Shown here: one piece after another, positions 20,801 through 32,400 of the stretch
Position numbering within the stretch: the stretch's first letter is position 1
How the letters are laid out: every line of letters starts with the position of its first letter
Assembly (NCBI RefSeq): GCF_932526225.1
Contig: NC_064041.1
Span: forward strand, 13,329,451 to 13,393,450
Origin: Nematostella vectensis
Taxonomy: Eukaryota > Cnidaria > Anthozoa > Actiniaria > Edwardsiidae
DNA length: 64,000 nucleotides
Direction of reading: 5' to 3'
Made by a program: the position numbers and the translations under genes
Notes under the pieces: generated by a model
What the model saw: the letters and a program-made list of their open reading frames with translations, nothing else
What the model was told of the DNA's origin: nothing
The model's database searches: none

Positions 20801-23800
20801 GGCAACCAGGCTGAACTTTAATATTGTCAAGAAACAAGAAACTATGTTTGTTGGTAAAATATTGTGATTAATTTTGAATTGAAACATTTTAAATTTTAAA
20901 GGTAGACTGTACAGCAGTTGAATTTGAGAAGCGCTTAGGTCTCCCTTATGAAATAGGACTTACGGGCGTAGGTTTTTGGAATTGAAAGTCGACAATGGTA
21001 GCTCGGATCCGTCTTGCTGTGATTTTGTCGTAGTCTGAGAACTATTTTGGAGGGTCTAAATTGGCAAGGCAATTTGGTGGATATTTAGTTAAGAGCTTTT
21101 TACCAGACGTAATTGTATTTGTTAAACATGCATACCGGAGAAATTGCGAAGTTTCAAAATAAAATTTTTGTTTTATCAAAGGAAAGCACTTTTTTTTTAT
21201 CATTTTATCACCTCCCAAAAGGTCATTGACACACCTAACTCCCTTCCTGAGCCAGTCTTTGTAGAAAATTGGTTTGCCATCTAATTTTATGAACTGATTA
21301 TTCCAAATGATCATTTCCTCCATACCGAAAAACACAAATTATAATAAAAAAGTTAATCAATTGTTGGTACTATGATTTCCCATTTCGAATATATATTATA
21401 ATTAAATAGATAACCAAATCTTGTAATGTACCGCACTGACTATGATTTCTTATTTAAAAGAGCAACCTCAGGCAGCTTGGAGTTAGACTAAATAGCCCAT
21501 TTTAGCATAATATGCAATTAATTAATTAACCACCTTTTGGCCGCCGAGGTCGCACCCCGCAAAACCTCCCCCCCTCTCCTTCCCCTATCTACGGGCACCA
21601 CAACAGATAAAAAATGCTTTATGACATCGATTTCAGGCGGTTGCAGGGTTGTCTACGATTGCGAGCTTAAGGAATGGACGGGCTGGTCCGGGAGCGTCCA
21701 GCAAGGCGCGTGTGGACCACAGTCGAGAGTCGGACGATACAACGAAAAGTACAGGTACAGGCGCAGCCTGAAAACAGCTAATGATAATCACATTCTTTAA
21801 AAACTGCCAAGCCGGTTATTTTTGAAAGTCCACATTCAATGTTTTTTGGCGCGCTATAATCACATTCGTGATACGAATGTGCAATGAAAACAAAGTTGCA
21901 GCTTAGGAAATACTAATCACTAAGTAGATGACTACTAAAATATTACTATATTAATATAACTACAAACCTCACTGGAATGTCCCTGTTATTCAAAATCCTC
22001 AACTGCTTCACATCCTCGAGAGAAAAAAGAAAGCAAAAATACAACGTTAATTGTGTTTACTAGTATCAAAGTTATTTACAAATATTTCAACATAGCTCAG
22101 CGATAGAAGAAAAGAACACCTGAAATCCTCGGTTTATCCTTTTCTTCTCAAGTCTGCAGAGCGTGCTTTTTCGTGTTTTTCTTTGCTTACATTCTTTCGC
22201 CGAACTGGGGACGGAAAAATCAAGCACTCTTGCTTCGAGTCTTGCAGTAAGACTTACATTTATTGATGTTGACTTACATTTATTGATGTTGATTTGCCAG
22301 TGACATCTAGTATGAAAGCATTTCGAAATATCTCGTGGCAGTGTTAATTTTCTAAGAAAGTTAAATAATGTCCGCTCGTGTTCTATGGAATTTAGAGCAT
22401 CAATTAACAAAAATCTGCTCGTGTTGAGTACTCGCAGATTTTTGTCAATTCGTGCCCTAACTCCCATAGAACACTCGCATCCATTATCTAACCCTTACGA
22501 ATGGGACCTTTATTATGTGGTTAACAAAACAGCTACTTTATCTAAGATAAAATTACTATTAAAAACACAACTTGTTGGCCGTCGTTTGCACAACTATCAA
22601 TGTTGAATCATCTGATTTTTCCTCTTGCACAGATTCGACACACGAATAGGCAGACCAGGAATAAATCTATGCCAAGGATACAGACACACATGTGGAGATG
22701 AATTCGAAAAGCGAACTTGGTGTGAGTAATGAGAGTCTATCTTTATAGCTTTGGCTTTTTGATGCATACTACCGGACTTGGTGTGAGCAGTGAGGGAGTG
22801 AGGGTCTATCTTTAGATCTTTGGCTTTTTGGTGCGAACTACCGATTGAACTTGGTGTGAGTAGTGAGGGAGTGAGGGTCTATCTTTAGATCTTTGGCTTT
22901 TTGGTGCGTACTACCGGACTTGGTGTGAGTAGTGAGGGAGTGAGGGTCTATCTTTAGATCTTTGGCTTTTTGGTGCGTACTACCGGACTTGGTGTGAGTA
23001 GTGAGGGGGTGAGGGTCTATCTTTAGATCTTTGGCTTATTGGTGCGTACTACCGGACTTGGTGTGAGTAGTGGGGGAGTGAGGGTCTATCTTTAGATCTT
23101 TGGCTTTTTGGTGCATACTACCGGACTTGGTGTGAGTAGTGAGGGTCTATCTTTAGATCTTTAGCTTTTTGGTGCGTACTTCCGGACTTGGTGTGAGTAG
23201 TGAGGGAGTGAGGGTCTATCTTTAGATCTTTGGCTTTTTGGTGCATACTACCGGACTTGGTGTGAGTAGTGAGTGAGTAAGGGTCTTTCTTTAGATCTTT
23301 GGCTTTTTGGTGCGTACTACCGGACTTGGTGTGAGTAGTGAGGGAGTGAGGGTCTATCTTTAGATCTTTGGCTTTTTGGTGCATACTACCGGACTTGGTG
23401 TGAGTAGTGCGGGAGTGAGGGTCTATCTTTAGATCTTTGGCTTTTTGGTGCGTACTACCGGACTTGGTGTGAGTAGTGGGGGAGTGAGGGTCTATCTTTA
23501 GATCTTTGGCTTTTTGGTGCATACTACCGGACTTGGTGTGAGTAGTGAGGGTCTATCTTTAGATCTTTGGCTTTTTGGTGCGTACTACCGGACTTGGTGT
23601 GAGTAGTGAGGGAGTGCGGGTCTATCTTTAGATCTTTGGCTTTTTGGTGCATACTACCGGACTTGGTGTGAGTAGTGAGTGAGTGAGGGTCTATCTCTAG
23701 ATCTTTGGCTTTTTGGTGCAAACTACCGGACTTGGTGTGAGTAGTGAGGGAGTGAGGGTCTATCTTTAGATCTTTGGCTTTTTGGTGCGTACTACCGGAC

Positions 23801-26800
23801 TTGGTGTGAGTAGTGGGGGAGTGAGGGTCTATCTTTAGATCTTTGGCTTTTTGGTGCGTACTACCGGACTTGGTGTGAGTAGTGGGGGAGTGAGGGTCTA
23901 TCTTTAGATCTTTGGCTTTTTGGTGCATACTACCGGACTTGGTGTGAGTAGTGAGGGTCTATCTTTAGATCTTTGGCTTTTTGGTGCGTACTACCGGACT
24001 TGGTGTGAGTAGTGAGGGAGTGAGGGTCTATCTTTAGATCTTTGGCTTTTTGGTGCGTACTACCGGACTTGGTGTGAGTAGTGAGGGTCTATCTTTAGAT
24101 CTCTGGCTTTTTGGTGCGTACTACCGGACTTGGTGTGAGTAGTGAGGGAGTGAGGGTCTATCTTTAGATCTTTGGCTTTTTGGTGCATACTACCGGACTT
24201 GGTGTGAGATGTGAGTGAGTGAGGGTCTATCTCTAGATCTTTGGCTTTTTGGTGCGAACTACCGGACTTGGTGTGAGCAGTGAGGGAGTGAAGGTCTATC
24301 TTTAGATCTTTGGCTTTTTAGTGCGTACTACCGGACTTGGTGTGAGTAGTGAGGGTCTATCTTTAGATCTTAGGCTTTTTGGTGCGTACTACCGAACTTG
24401 GTGTGAGTAGTGAGGGAGTGAGGGTCTATCTTTAGATCTTTGGCTTTTTGGTGCATACTACCGGACTTGGTGTGAGTAGTGAGGGTCTATCTTTAGATCT
24501 TTGGCTTTTTGGTGCGTACTACCGGACTTGGTGTGAGTAGTGAGGGAGTGCGGGTCTATCTTTAGATCTTTGGCTTTTTGGTGCGTACTACCGGACTTGG
24601 TGTGAGTAGTGAGGGAGTGCGGGTCTATCTTTAGATCTTTGGCTTTTTGGTGGGTACTACCGGACTTTGTGTGAGTAGTGAGGGAGTGAGGGTCTATCTT
24701 TAGATCTTTGGCTTTTTGGTGCATACTACCGGACTTGGTGTGAGTAGTGAGTGAGTGTCTATATTTAGATCTTTGGCTTTTTGGTGCGAACTACCGGACT
24801 TGGTGTGAGTAGTGAGGGAGTGAGGGTCTATCTTTAGATCTTTGGCTTTTTGGTGCGTACTACCGGACTTGGTGTGAGTAGTGAGGGAGTGCGGGTCTAT
24901 CTTTAGATCTTTGGCTTTTTGGTGGGTACTACCGGACTTTGTGTGAGTAGTGAGGGAGTGAGGGTCTATCTTTAGATCTTTGGCTTTTTGGTGCATACTA
25001 CCGGACTTGGTGTGAGTAGTGAGGGAGTGAGGGTCTATCTTTAGATCTTTGGCTTTTTGGTGCATACTACCGGACTTGGTGTGAGTAGTGAGGAAGTGAG
25101 GGTCTATCTTTAGATCTTTGGCTTTTTGGTGCGTACTACCGGACTTGGTGTGAGTAGTGGGGGTCTATCTTTAGATCTTTGGCTTTTTGGTGCATACTAC
25201 CGGACTTGGTGTGAGTAGTGAGGGAGTGAGGGTCTATCTTTAGATCTTTGGCTTTTTGGTACGTACTACCGGACTTGGTGTGAGTAGTGAGGGTCTATCT
25301 TTAGATCTTTGGCTTTTTGGTGCGTACTACCGGACTTGGTGTGAGTAGTGAGGGAGTGAGGGTCTATCTTTAGATCTTTGGCTTTTTAGTGCGTACTACC
25401 GGACTTGGTGTGAGTAGTAAGGGAGTGAGGGTCTATCTTTAGATCTTTAGCTTTTTGGTGCATACTACCGGACTTGGTGTGAGTAGTGAGGGGGTGAGGG
25501 TCTATCTTTAGATCTTTGGCTTTTTGTTGCGTACTACCGGACTTGGTGTGAGTAGTGAGGGAGTGAGGGTCTATCTTTAGATCCTTGGCTCTTTGGTGCG
25601 TACTACCGGACTTGGTGTGAGTAGTGAGGGGGTGAGGGTCTATCTTTAGATCTTTGGCTTTTTGGTGCGTACTACCGGACTTGTTGTGAGTAGTGAGGGG
25701 GTGAGGGTCTATCTTTAGATCGTTTGCTTTTTGGTGCGTACTACCGGACTTGGTGTGAGTAGTGAGGGAGTGAGGGTCTATCTTTAGATCCTTGGCTTTT
25801 TTGTGCGTACTACCGGACTTGGTGTGAGTAGTGAGTGAGTGAGGGTCTATCTTTAGATCTTTGGCTTTTTGGTGCGTACTACCGGACTTGGTGTGAGTAG
25901 TGAGGGGGTGAGGGTCTATCTTTAGATCTTTGGCTTTTTGGTGCGTACTACCGGACTTGGTGTGAGTAGTGAGGGGGTGAGGGTCTATCTTTAGATCTTT
26001 GGCTTTTTGGTACGTACTACCGGACTTGGTGTGAGTAGTGAGTGAGTGAGGGTCTATCTTTAGATCCTTGGCTTTTTGGTGCGTACTACCGGACTTGGTG
26101 TGAGTAGTGAGGGAGTGAGGGTCTATCTTTAGATCGTTGGCTTTTTGGTGCATACTACCGGACTTGGTGTGAGTAGTGAGGGGGTGAGGGTCTATCTTTA
26201 GATCTTTGGCTTTTTGGTACGTACTACCGGACTTGGTGTGAGTAGTGAGGGAGTGAGGGTCTATCTTTAGATCCTTGGCTTTTTGGTGCGTACTACCGGA
26301 CTTGGTGTGAGTAGTGAGGGAGTGAGGGTCTATCTTTAGATCTTTGGCTTTTTGGTGCGTACTACCGGACTTGGTGTGAGTAGTGAGGGAGTGAGGGTCT
26401 ATCTTTAGATCTTTGGCTTTTTGGTGCGTACTACCGGACTTGTTGTGAGTGGTGAGGGGGTGAGGGTCTATCTTTAGATTGTTGGCTTTTTGGTGCGTAC
26501 TACCGGACTTGGTGTGAGTAGTGAGGGAGTGAGGGTCTATCTTTAGATCCTTGGCTTTTTGGTGCGTACTACCGGACTTGGTGTGAGTAGTGAGGGAGTG
26601 AGGGTCTATTTTTAGATCTTTGGCTTTTTGGTGCGTACTATCGGACTTGGTGTGAGTAGTGAGGGGGTGAGGGTCTATCTTTAGATTGTTGGCTTTTTGG
26701 TGCGAACTACCAGAGAATGGGCTAGATCAGACAAGGGCAAGATGTGAGTACGTTTATCAGCATTTTAACCCTATTCAGACCGGGCTTTATGAGGCTTCCT

Positions 26801-29459
26801 CTGACCGTAACTTTTGAACCATTGGAGCTATTATGACCAAATTTCTGAAGAATCATTATCTGACAAAGAGGAACAAAATGATATATTGTGTTGTCATAGC
26901 AAAACAATATGACGTCATTATGACGTCATTTAATTGAAGGACATATGGTTATAAATAGCCTACCTTTCAAAACCTTTGCATAGAACATCCAAAATCCAAA
27001 TAAGTTATCACAATCACTTCGTTTTCAAAAAGCGACCGATATTCTTAAGAAAATACCTTTGTGACGTCACGATGACGTCACTTAAATGAGCAGAAACGGG
27101 TAATATTTATGTTTTTTAGATTTGTATTTCTGTATGTCTTTTTTCGATGATCTTGCAGTAGACATATATTATTAGTGACACTGTTTCTATGACAACAATA
27201 TATGACACCTGTGACGTCATTGATTGGCATGGTACCTTTAATATAGCATAAGTTTGCAACTGGACTCTTAATTAAAGTAATAATTTTTATATCTTTCCCA
27301 AAAATGTTTTTGGGAAGGATAAAAATAATATAAAAATTATTTTGCCAAATTTAGATGTTAGTTAAAAAAAAAAACAGCGAATTTTAGCTGATTATGTGGC
27401 ATCAGCATCCGCCATCTTGATCCCCCATCTTGGATTTAATGAAATCTGAAGCTTTTTGACAATATTTAATCTTCGTTTCAAGTTGTATTAATAATTTCAG
27501 TTGGATATGAATGTTTTTTTGCTATTTTTACAAGCACTATTTCGAGAAGGTCAAAAATTGACAAAAAATACACCACCCCACCCCCTAAAATAGAGATGTA
27601 AATTTTTATCGTGTTTTTTCAAAACTTGGTATAAAACGTTTATATAAAATGGATTTACGTTGAGCACGTCGTATTAATAGTTGATCTTAACGACTTAAAG
27701 CGTTTTGCCTAATTTTCATTAAACCTATGTCTCAAAACTTGGTTACTATGGTTACCAGGGTACACATATCAAAATTTTGTTTACACCAAACTGATCCCAG
27801 ATAAATTTTAGGAAAAGACATCAAATTTCAATGCTCTAGCTCTACTAGTTCAAAAATTATTACAGATCAAAGGTGCTGGGGCCCTCAAAAGCCCCCCCCC
27901 CCCCCCCCCGGTCTGAATAGGGTTAAGGAATTTAATTAGTTATTCTACAAAGTTGGCTTTCACAAGGGCACTAAAACCAAAACAAGTGAGAATCGGTTGA
28001 ACGCTTACGATTCTTGTGCCCATACTTTTACGTTTTACTGAGAACTACCCTTTAGAATATAAGTAATGTACTACGTGATTTCATTGAAAAACATTATATT
28101 CATGTTAAAATCTTTTGCTAGACCGTTCCTAACTTTAAAATGATAACTAGGGCCCGTACACAGGCTTTTCTTGGGGGAGTGCGAAATCTGAAAAAAACTG
28201 GACCAAATTTTCCATGGGGAGGGGAGTGATTTTTCTGATAAAATCTGACCACCTACAAAAGAACAAAAAAGCATTTATTTAAATTTATTGCAGTATTTTC
28301 ACGGGATATTTATTATCAGATATGGCTACAAAAAATGTGACTTTAAGATTTATGACACATCAGATTGTTCTAATTCGCCTATGCTTTAGTTTTGTCTACA
28401 AATACACGTCTATTGCAATCCAGAAGTGGCCTTTTTACTGTTGTGGGGGGGGGGGGGGGGGGGGCACCCTCCCCCTGGGCACGGGCCTGTAAATATTAAG
28501 AGATACCACATTAAAATACCATTTGTCGCAGGCTCGTGTCGCCAAGCGCAATGCACCCTGGGTGACTGGAGCTCGTGGACCGATATGTCGTCGCCTGTCA
28601 GTCACGATCACTGCGCCTCTCAACAGCGTCTCCGCACATACACGCTCATCTGGAAATACATTGAAAGGCGAGATGACTGCAACGGCGTGTTGCCGCAATC
28701 GTGCCCTGCGGACGTCCAGGAGACTCGAGAAAAACGTAAGGGGAATCGGGCAGAATGGCTGGACATTTCCGTATGCCATAAATTAAAAGAGAGAAATCAC
28801 TGGCGAGTTACCTCATTAACTAGCCGGCTGGAGGTTCAAATTCATATAAATACTTGCACGCGGTGCTTACAAAAAATAACATAAAAAAGGGACGCGCAGG
28901 TCTAATGGACCTTCAACAAGGTAAGAGCTTGCCCACGGGATTTACAAGAGACGTGAGAAAAGTAAGCGCTGAGAAAAAGGTAAGCGCTTGTTTTCAGAAC
29001 CTACAAGAGATACGAGAGATAGAAAGTGCTTTTCCACGGAACCTATCAGAGACACGAGAAAATGGTAAGCGCTTGCCCACGGGACCTACAAGAGACGCGA
29101 GAAAAAGGTAAGCGTTTGTCCTCGGTACCAATAAGAGACGCGAAAGATAGGTAAGCGCTTGCCAACGGGACCTACAAGAAACCGAGAAAAAGGTAAGCGC
29201 TTGTCTACGGGACCTACAAGAGACGCGCAAAAAAAAGGTAGCGCTTGTCTACGGGACCTACAAGAGACGCGAAAAAAAAGGTAGCGCTTGTCTACGGAAA
29301 CTATAAGAGACGCGAGAGAAAGGTAAGTGCTTGTCTGCGGGATATCTAGAGGCCCACATAAATCATCTCGGCTTGTCCCATATATTTGTAACCAAACTAC
29401 ACCAAAAACCATCTAAAACTCTTTCATTTGTTTCTACAGCTGATTGTGCAGCTGATTGA
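17872..29459 (+). CDS. Secreted protein with three thrombospondin-type-1-like modules (5 exons)
   Basis: Exons at 17,872-18,154, 21,637-21,754, 22,633-22,721, 28,532-28,735 and 29,440-29,459; every junction is GT..AG and all phases agree (1, 2, 1, 1), giving 237 residues. The start is the ATG opening a signal peptide (MRLVFLAACFYLLQC); an in-frame ATG at 17,794 is less likely. Module 1 (KCFFTTC, WPEWKSL, CRV, FATCPPSQRC), module 2 (YDCELKEWTGWSGS, GACGPQSRVGRY, LCQGYRHTC) and module 3 (CTLGDWSSWTDM, HCASQQRLRTY, CNGVLPQSC) share spaced Trp and Cys with thrombospondin type-1 repeats. The last exon adds a short tail with one Cys. The product is probably extracellular and adhesive; its partner is unknown. 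Introns 3 and 4 carry minisatellites built from their own donor sites. Confidence 0.78.
18155..20630. other. Intron 1 of the thrombospondin-type gene, with a hairpin repeat at 19,475-19,611
   Basis: No exon is seen. At 18,330-18,470 there are repeated TACCCGAT / ATCGGGTA motifs and three AACCGTTAACTAAAA-like copies. 19,475-19,520 and 19,567-19,611 are imperfect reverse complements (GGGTTTTGATATTCAGCA against TTGCTAAATATCAAAACCC), a fold-back of about 137 bp. Confidence 0.5.
20640..21335 (-). pseudogene. 5'-truncated LINE (L1/Tx1-like) reverse transcriptase C-terminus
   Basis: On the minus strand, 21,335-21,042 encodes a segment typical of LINE ORF2 C-termini (WNNQFIKLDGKPIFYKDW, then a hydrophobic stretch). 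20,837-20,649 continues in another frame with the zinc-binding motif CPNCGERHTLEHLFWSC followed by FWQHFITWW. Stops and a frame change separate the two parts. The protease-like and polymerase parts are missing, so this is a dead 5'-truncated insertion within intron 1 of the host gene, in antisense orientation. Confidence 0.8.
22373..22478. repeat. Hairpin-forming inverted repeat
   Basis: 22,373-22,418 and 22,433-22,478 are imperfect reverse complements (CGCTCGTGTTCTATGG...ACAAAAATCTGC against GCAGATTTTTGTCAATT...CCATAGAACACTCG) around a 14-bp loop. It sits in intron 2 of the thrombospondin-type gene. It could be a fold-back remnant or, if transcribed, a small-RNA hairpin. Confidence 0.65.
22716..26712 (+). 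repeat. 4-kb, 69/61-bp minisatellite seeded at the exon 3 splice donor
   Basis: About 60 units, either 69 bp or a 61-bp variant lacking GAGTGAGG. Each contains GGACTTGGTGTGAGTAGTGAGG, matching the exon 3 end and its donor (CGAACTTGGT|GTGAGTAATG, 22,712-22,730), then GGTCTATCTTTAGATCTTTGGCTTTTTGGTGCGTACTACC. A higher-order period of 406 bp (5 x 69 + 61) is visible, for example 23,118-23,523 and 23,524-23,929. The long minus-strand frames (23-residue repeat HQKAKDLKIDPHSLTTHTKSGS) follow from the multiple-of-three unit and are not genes. Confidence 0.93.
26769..27922. mobile_element. Non-autonomous piggyBac-like element
   Basis: The terminal inverted repeats CCCTATTCAGACCGGG and CCCGGTCTGAATAGGG are flanked on both sides by TTAA (26,765-26,768 and 27,923-27,926), the piggyBac target-site signature. 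At 1,154 bp with no transposase frame, it is non-autonomous. The interior holds five TGACGTCA palindromes (about 26,910-26,930, 27,061-27,080 and 27,211) and a C-run before the right end. It lies in intron 3, directly after the 4-kb minisatellite. Confidence 0.85.
28151..28487. mobile_element. MITE with GGCCCGTACACAGG-type ends
   Basis: The left end GGCCCGTACACAGG and right end CCTGGGCACGGGCC are inverted repeats, with a G-run of about 20 near the right end. It is related by its ends to 4872-5012 and by interior motifs to 62,260-62,998. It lies in intron 3, ending 44 bp before exon 4. It is non-coding. Confidence 0.65.
28900..29345 (+). repeat. 43-46 bp minisatellite seeded at the exon 4 splice donor
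   Basis: About ten units of the form GAGACGCGAGAAAAAGGTAAG-CGCTTGTCTACGGGACCTACAA. The core matches the exon 4 end and donor GAGACTCGAGAAAAAC|GTAAGG (28,720-28,741). The array lies in intron 4, about 170 bp after the true donor. Confidence 0.85.
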
Positions 29460-32400
29460 GTGGCCAGAAAAAGGAGCTAGCGATATGCGGTTCTTGGAAC
29501 AACATAATCAACTTGTATCCGTGGTTAAATAATCATATTCAATTGTATTTAATTGCATATTCTATTGTTAGCAAATTAGATTAAACTTGACTACAAGCGA
29601 TATAGTATAAACTAGATGGTTTGCATAGAAATTGTGGGAGTAGGAATTAAATAAACATACGTTGGACATGATCTTTCGAGCATCAGCCTTTCGTGAAAGT
29701 AAATATTTTATTGCCTCTTGTGTGTGTGTATTTGTGTATTTGGGTGTTGTGTATTTGTCTGTAACTAAAGGGAGCTACCACATAGCTTAGTGATTGGGTT
29801 ATGGTTGGTTAGGCTTCGGCTATCAAGCCAGAGACCCCGGGATAAAATACGAGGTACTATAACCACTCCTGAATGTTGCCATATCAAGAAAATTCAGCCA
29901 AAAATTGTCGTTTTTGCCAAACGCGGTCACTTCCATAAGATTAAACTAATTTATTCCTTTTTTGGAAAAACTGCATGATTCTTGTATTTTTTTTTAGTTT
30001 ACCGTATCGTACCGCAGGTGCTTTGTAAACCTTATGACTTGGGAAGAGAAAAGCAATGACTGTGGCCATCTTTGGTCAATGGAGAAAGTATCTGAAAAGA
30101 AACTAAGAGTCCTCGGTACCAGTCCCTCAAAACGACAACGTTTTCTTCATATGCTATATAGGCGACGCTTTTTATTAGAACTAAGATTCAGCCAATCAGA
30201 ATAAGAATAAGTAATTTTATTTAGGTGACATCATCTTCAAGTTCAATTCAAAACTTCTATAAAATGACGGACTCCAGGATAGGTCACGCACACAGTCTTA
30301 TGCTCAAAGTTTTACGAGATTGAAAGCGAAAGCGATTGAAATTGAAACCTAATATTACAGAAATTACGGTGTCACATGCAAGACGGCCTGCCACTGATTC
30401 ATATTTTCTAGAGTTTAGTTCTCTTACCCCGTTGACTTTGTATTCCAATCAAAAGCTAGTAATTATTGGTTTTACTTTTCAAGCAATACAGGTGGTAAAC
30501 ACAGGGGTGCATACACCCTTCTTGGCCACCAAAAAGCAGTGATACCATTCTTTCAAAATAATTCCCCAGATTTTAAGCCATTTTTAAAAATATCAACATA
30601 TATGCCATCCTCAACTCCTCTTCCTCAGCAAATCCTGGCTACTCCCTGTCATAGGATGTCAGCTTGAATTTTTTTCCGGTGTTTTTTTTTTTCTTGTCTA
30701 CACAAGCAAGTTATTTATTTTCTCAAGAATGGAAATGAAGCACGATTGCATATGATATACATTAGAAAAGTGGTAGACAACACAAGTGAATAGTATAGAA
30801 TATTAGCTCATAAGCTCATAGTCTTTAAACATCTGATCAAAATCATGTATAGAATGCAAAATAAAAATACTTTATCAACATTGATACATATCTGTATTTG
30901 GATACTAAGCACAATGTGTGATCTAAAAGCATGGGGTGGCTTGCTCTACTCCAGGTAAAGTTTGGTTTCAGCTATAGTGGGATGGACCATTAAATATGCC
31001 CTCTTGGATAGGCCAGGGTCTGAGAGTGTTTCTGTTTCTTTTTTAAAACCTTGCCCAGCTAATGGCTATAGAAGCCGCTCATTGAGCAGCAGAGGGAGTC
31101 TTAATCAACTTTGTACCAAGTACTTCAAATTTTAATCAGTCAATCTTTATGACAAAATATTCAAACTAGCAGGATACTGTCTACAACATTATGTTCCGTG
31201 GACTTTACTTATATCATTTAGAATCAAATCCCTATATAGACTAAGTTGTAGTTGTACTTGAAAAACATGATGTTATTTACAGATGCGTTAATTTCTATCA
31301 TTTAAGCTGTACTCTATCGAATTCCGAACAAAAAAAAACGTATAAATAGCTATAAAAAGCTACATTTGAAGAAGGAAATCTACTGGAACCCAGGCTCCTT
31401 TTTTACATCCCTCTTGCTATCATACAAATATTATAATAATATGACTGATTTCCGTCCATCAAATAAGCACAATAGATGGTGCACATGAATTTCACCAGAT
31501 ATTTTCTTTCAATGAGCTGTATAAGCATTATATTAAGGGTTACATGCTTTGATTCAACCAGCGCGGCTGTAATTAATAGGCCCGTCACCAGGAAAAAATC
31601 AGCTACCGATGAGGGAGATTTTTCATAGCCTGTTGTGCGTTGATAAAATAAACCATGACAACTCGTATCATTTGTTTATCTTTCCATTACGGCCCTATGT
31701 TATTTTTAAAATCAAATTATCACAATTGTTACCGAGGCGAGATCCTCGCTCTACCCCATGCTAGTTACGGGCCAAAGCGGCCAGTATATAGATCGGCAGT
31801 GGTGGCCGGCGTTTACGGATATGGCGCTCAAAACCATCTGACCGTTTATAACTTACATAGAATAATTCTGGTTTACGTAAGGTTTGGGCCTAAACGTGTC
31901 CTCCTAAGGTTGACGCTAGTACCGTTGACACTAGAGTTTTTGTACGCTTGTTGTTTATAGCACCGTCGAAGGAAAAATTTTCTGCTTGGCAAAGAAATCC
32001 CAGCGGATCCTGCACACAAGCTAGCATACGCGCATCATTCTGAAAAGTCTCTTTCAGTTTATTTCAGAATGACTTTTTTCCCTTTATTACAATAACGGTC
32101 CGCCGATCCTGATTGTGCGCCTTAGAAAAAGCCTCTAAAACTCTGTCCTTTAGTAAAAATCGGTTAAAGGATTTTTCATTCCCGAAATCCACCAATCGTG
32201 TCACAAAAAAGGTACGTACCATTTTCAACAGCTTCCACTTATATATTCTGATAATATATTATATTCTATAAGCCTGACAAAAGCTCTACACTTTATTTTA
32301 TCATTCTCTCTCGCTTCTTGGAGACCTCTCCTTTACTTATGCTCCACGGCTTTTTCCATCCCTGAGGTCATGATTTATACATTTTTAAGTTAATTACATA

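Noticed and set aside
23118-26153. Long minus-strand open frames with a 23-residue repeat (HQKAKDLKIDPHSLTTHTKSGS)
   Set aside because: They follow from a 69-bp unit divisible by three. They break wherever a 61-bp unit occurs, have no signal peptide or splice context, and the array is explained by the plus-strand exon 3 donor.
22716-26712. CRISPR-like array
   Set aside because: Units are directly adjacent with no unique spacers, the genome is animal, and the unit derives from a splice donor.
31655-31960. 101-residue open frame in a GC-richer patch
   Set aside because: No recognisable motif, no splice or promoter support, no paralog in the window. Kept only as a remark on the gene-poor stretch.
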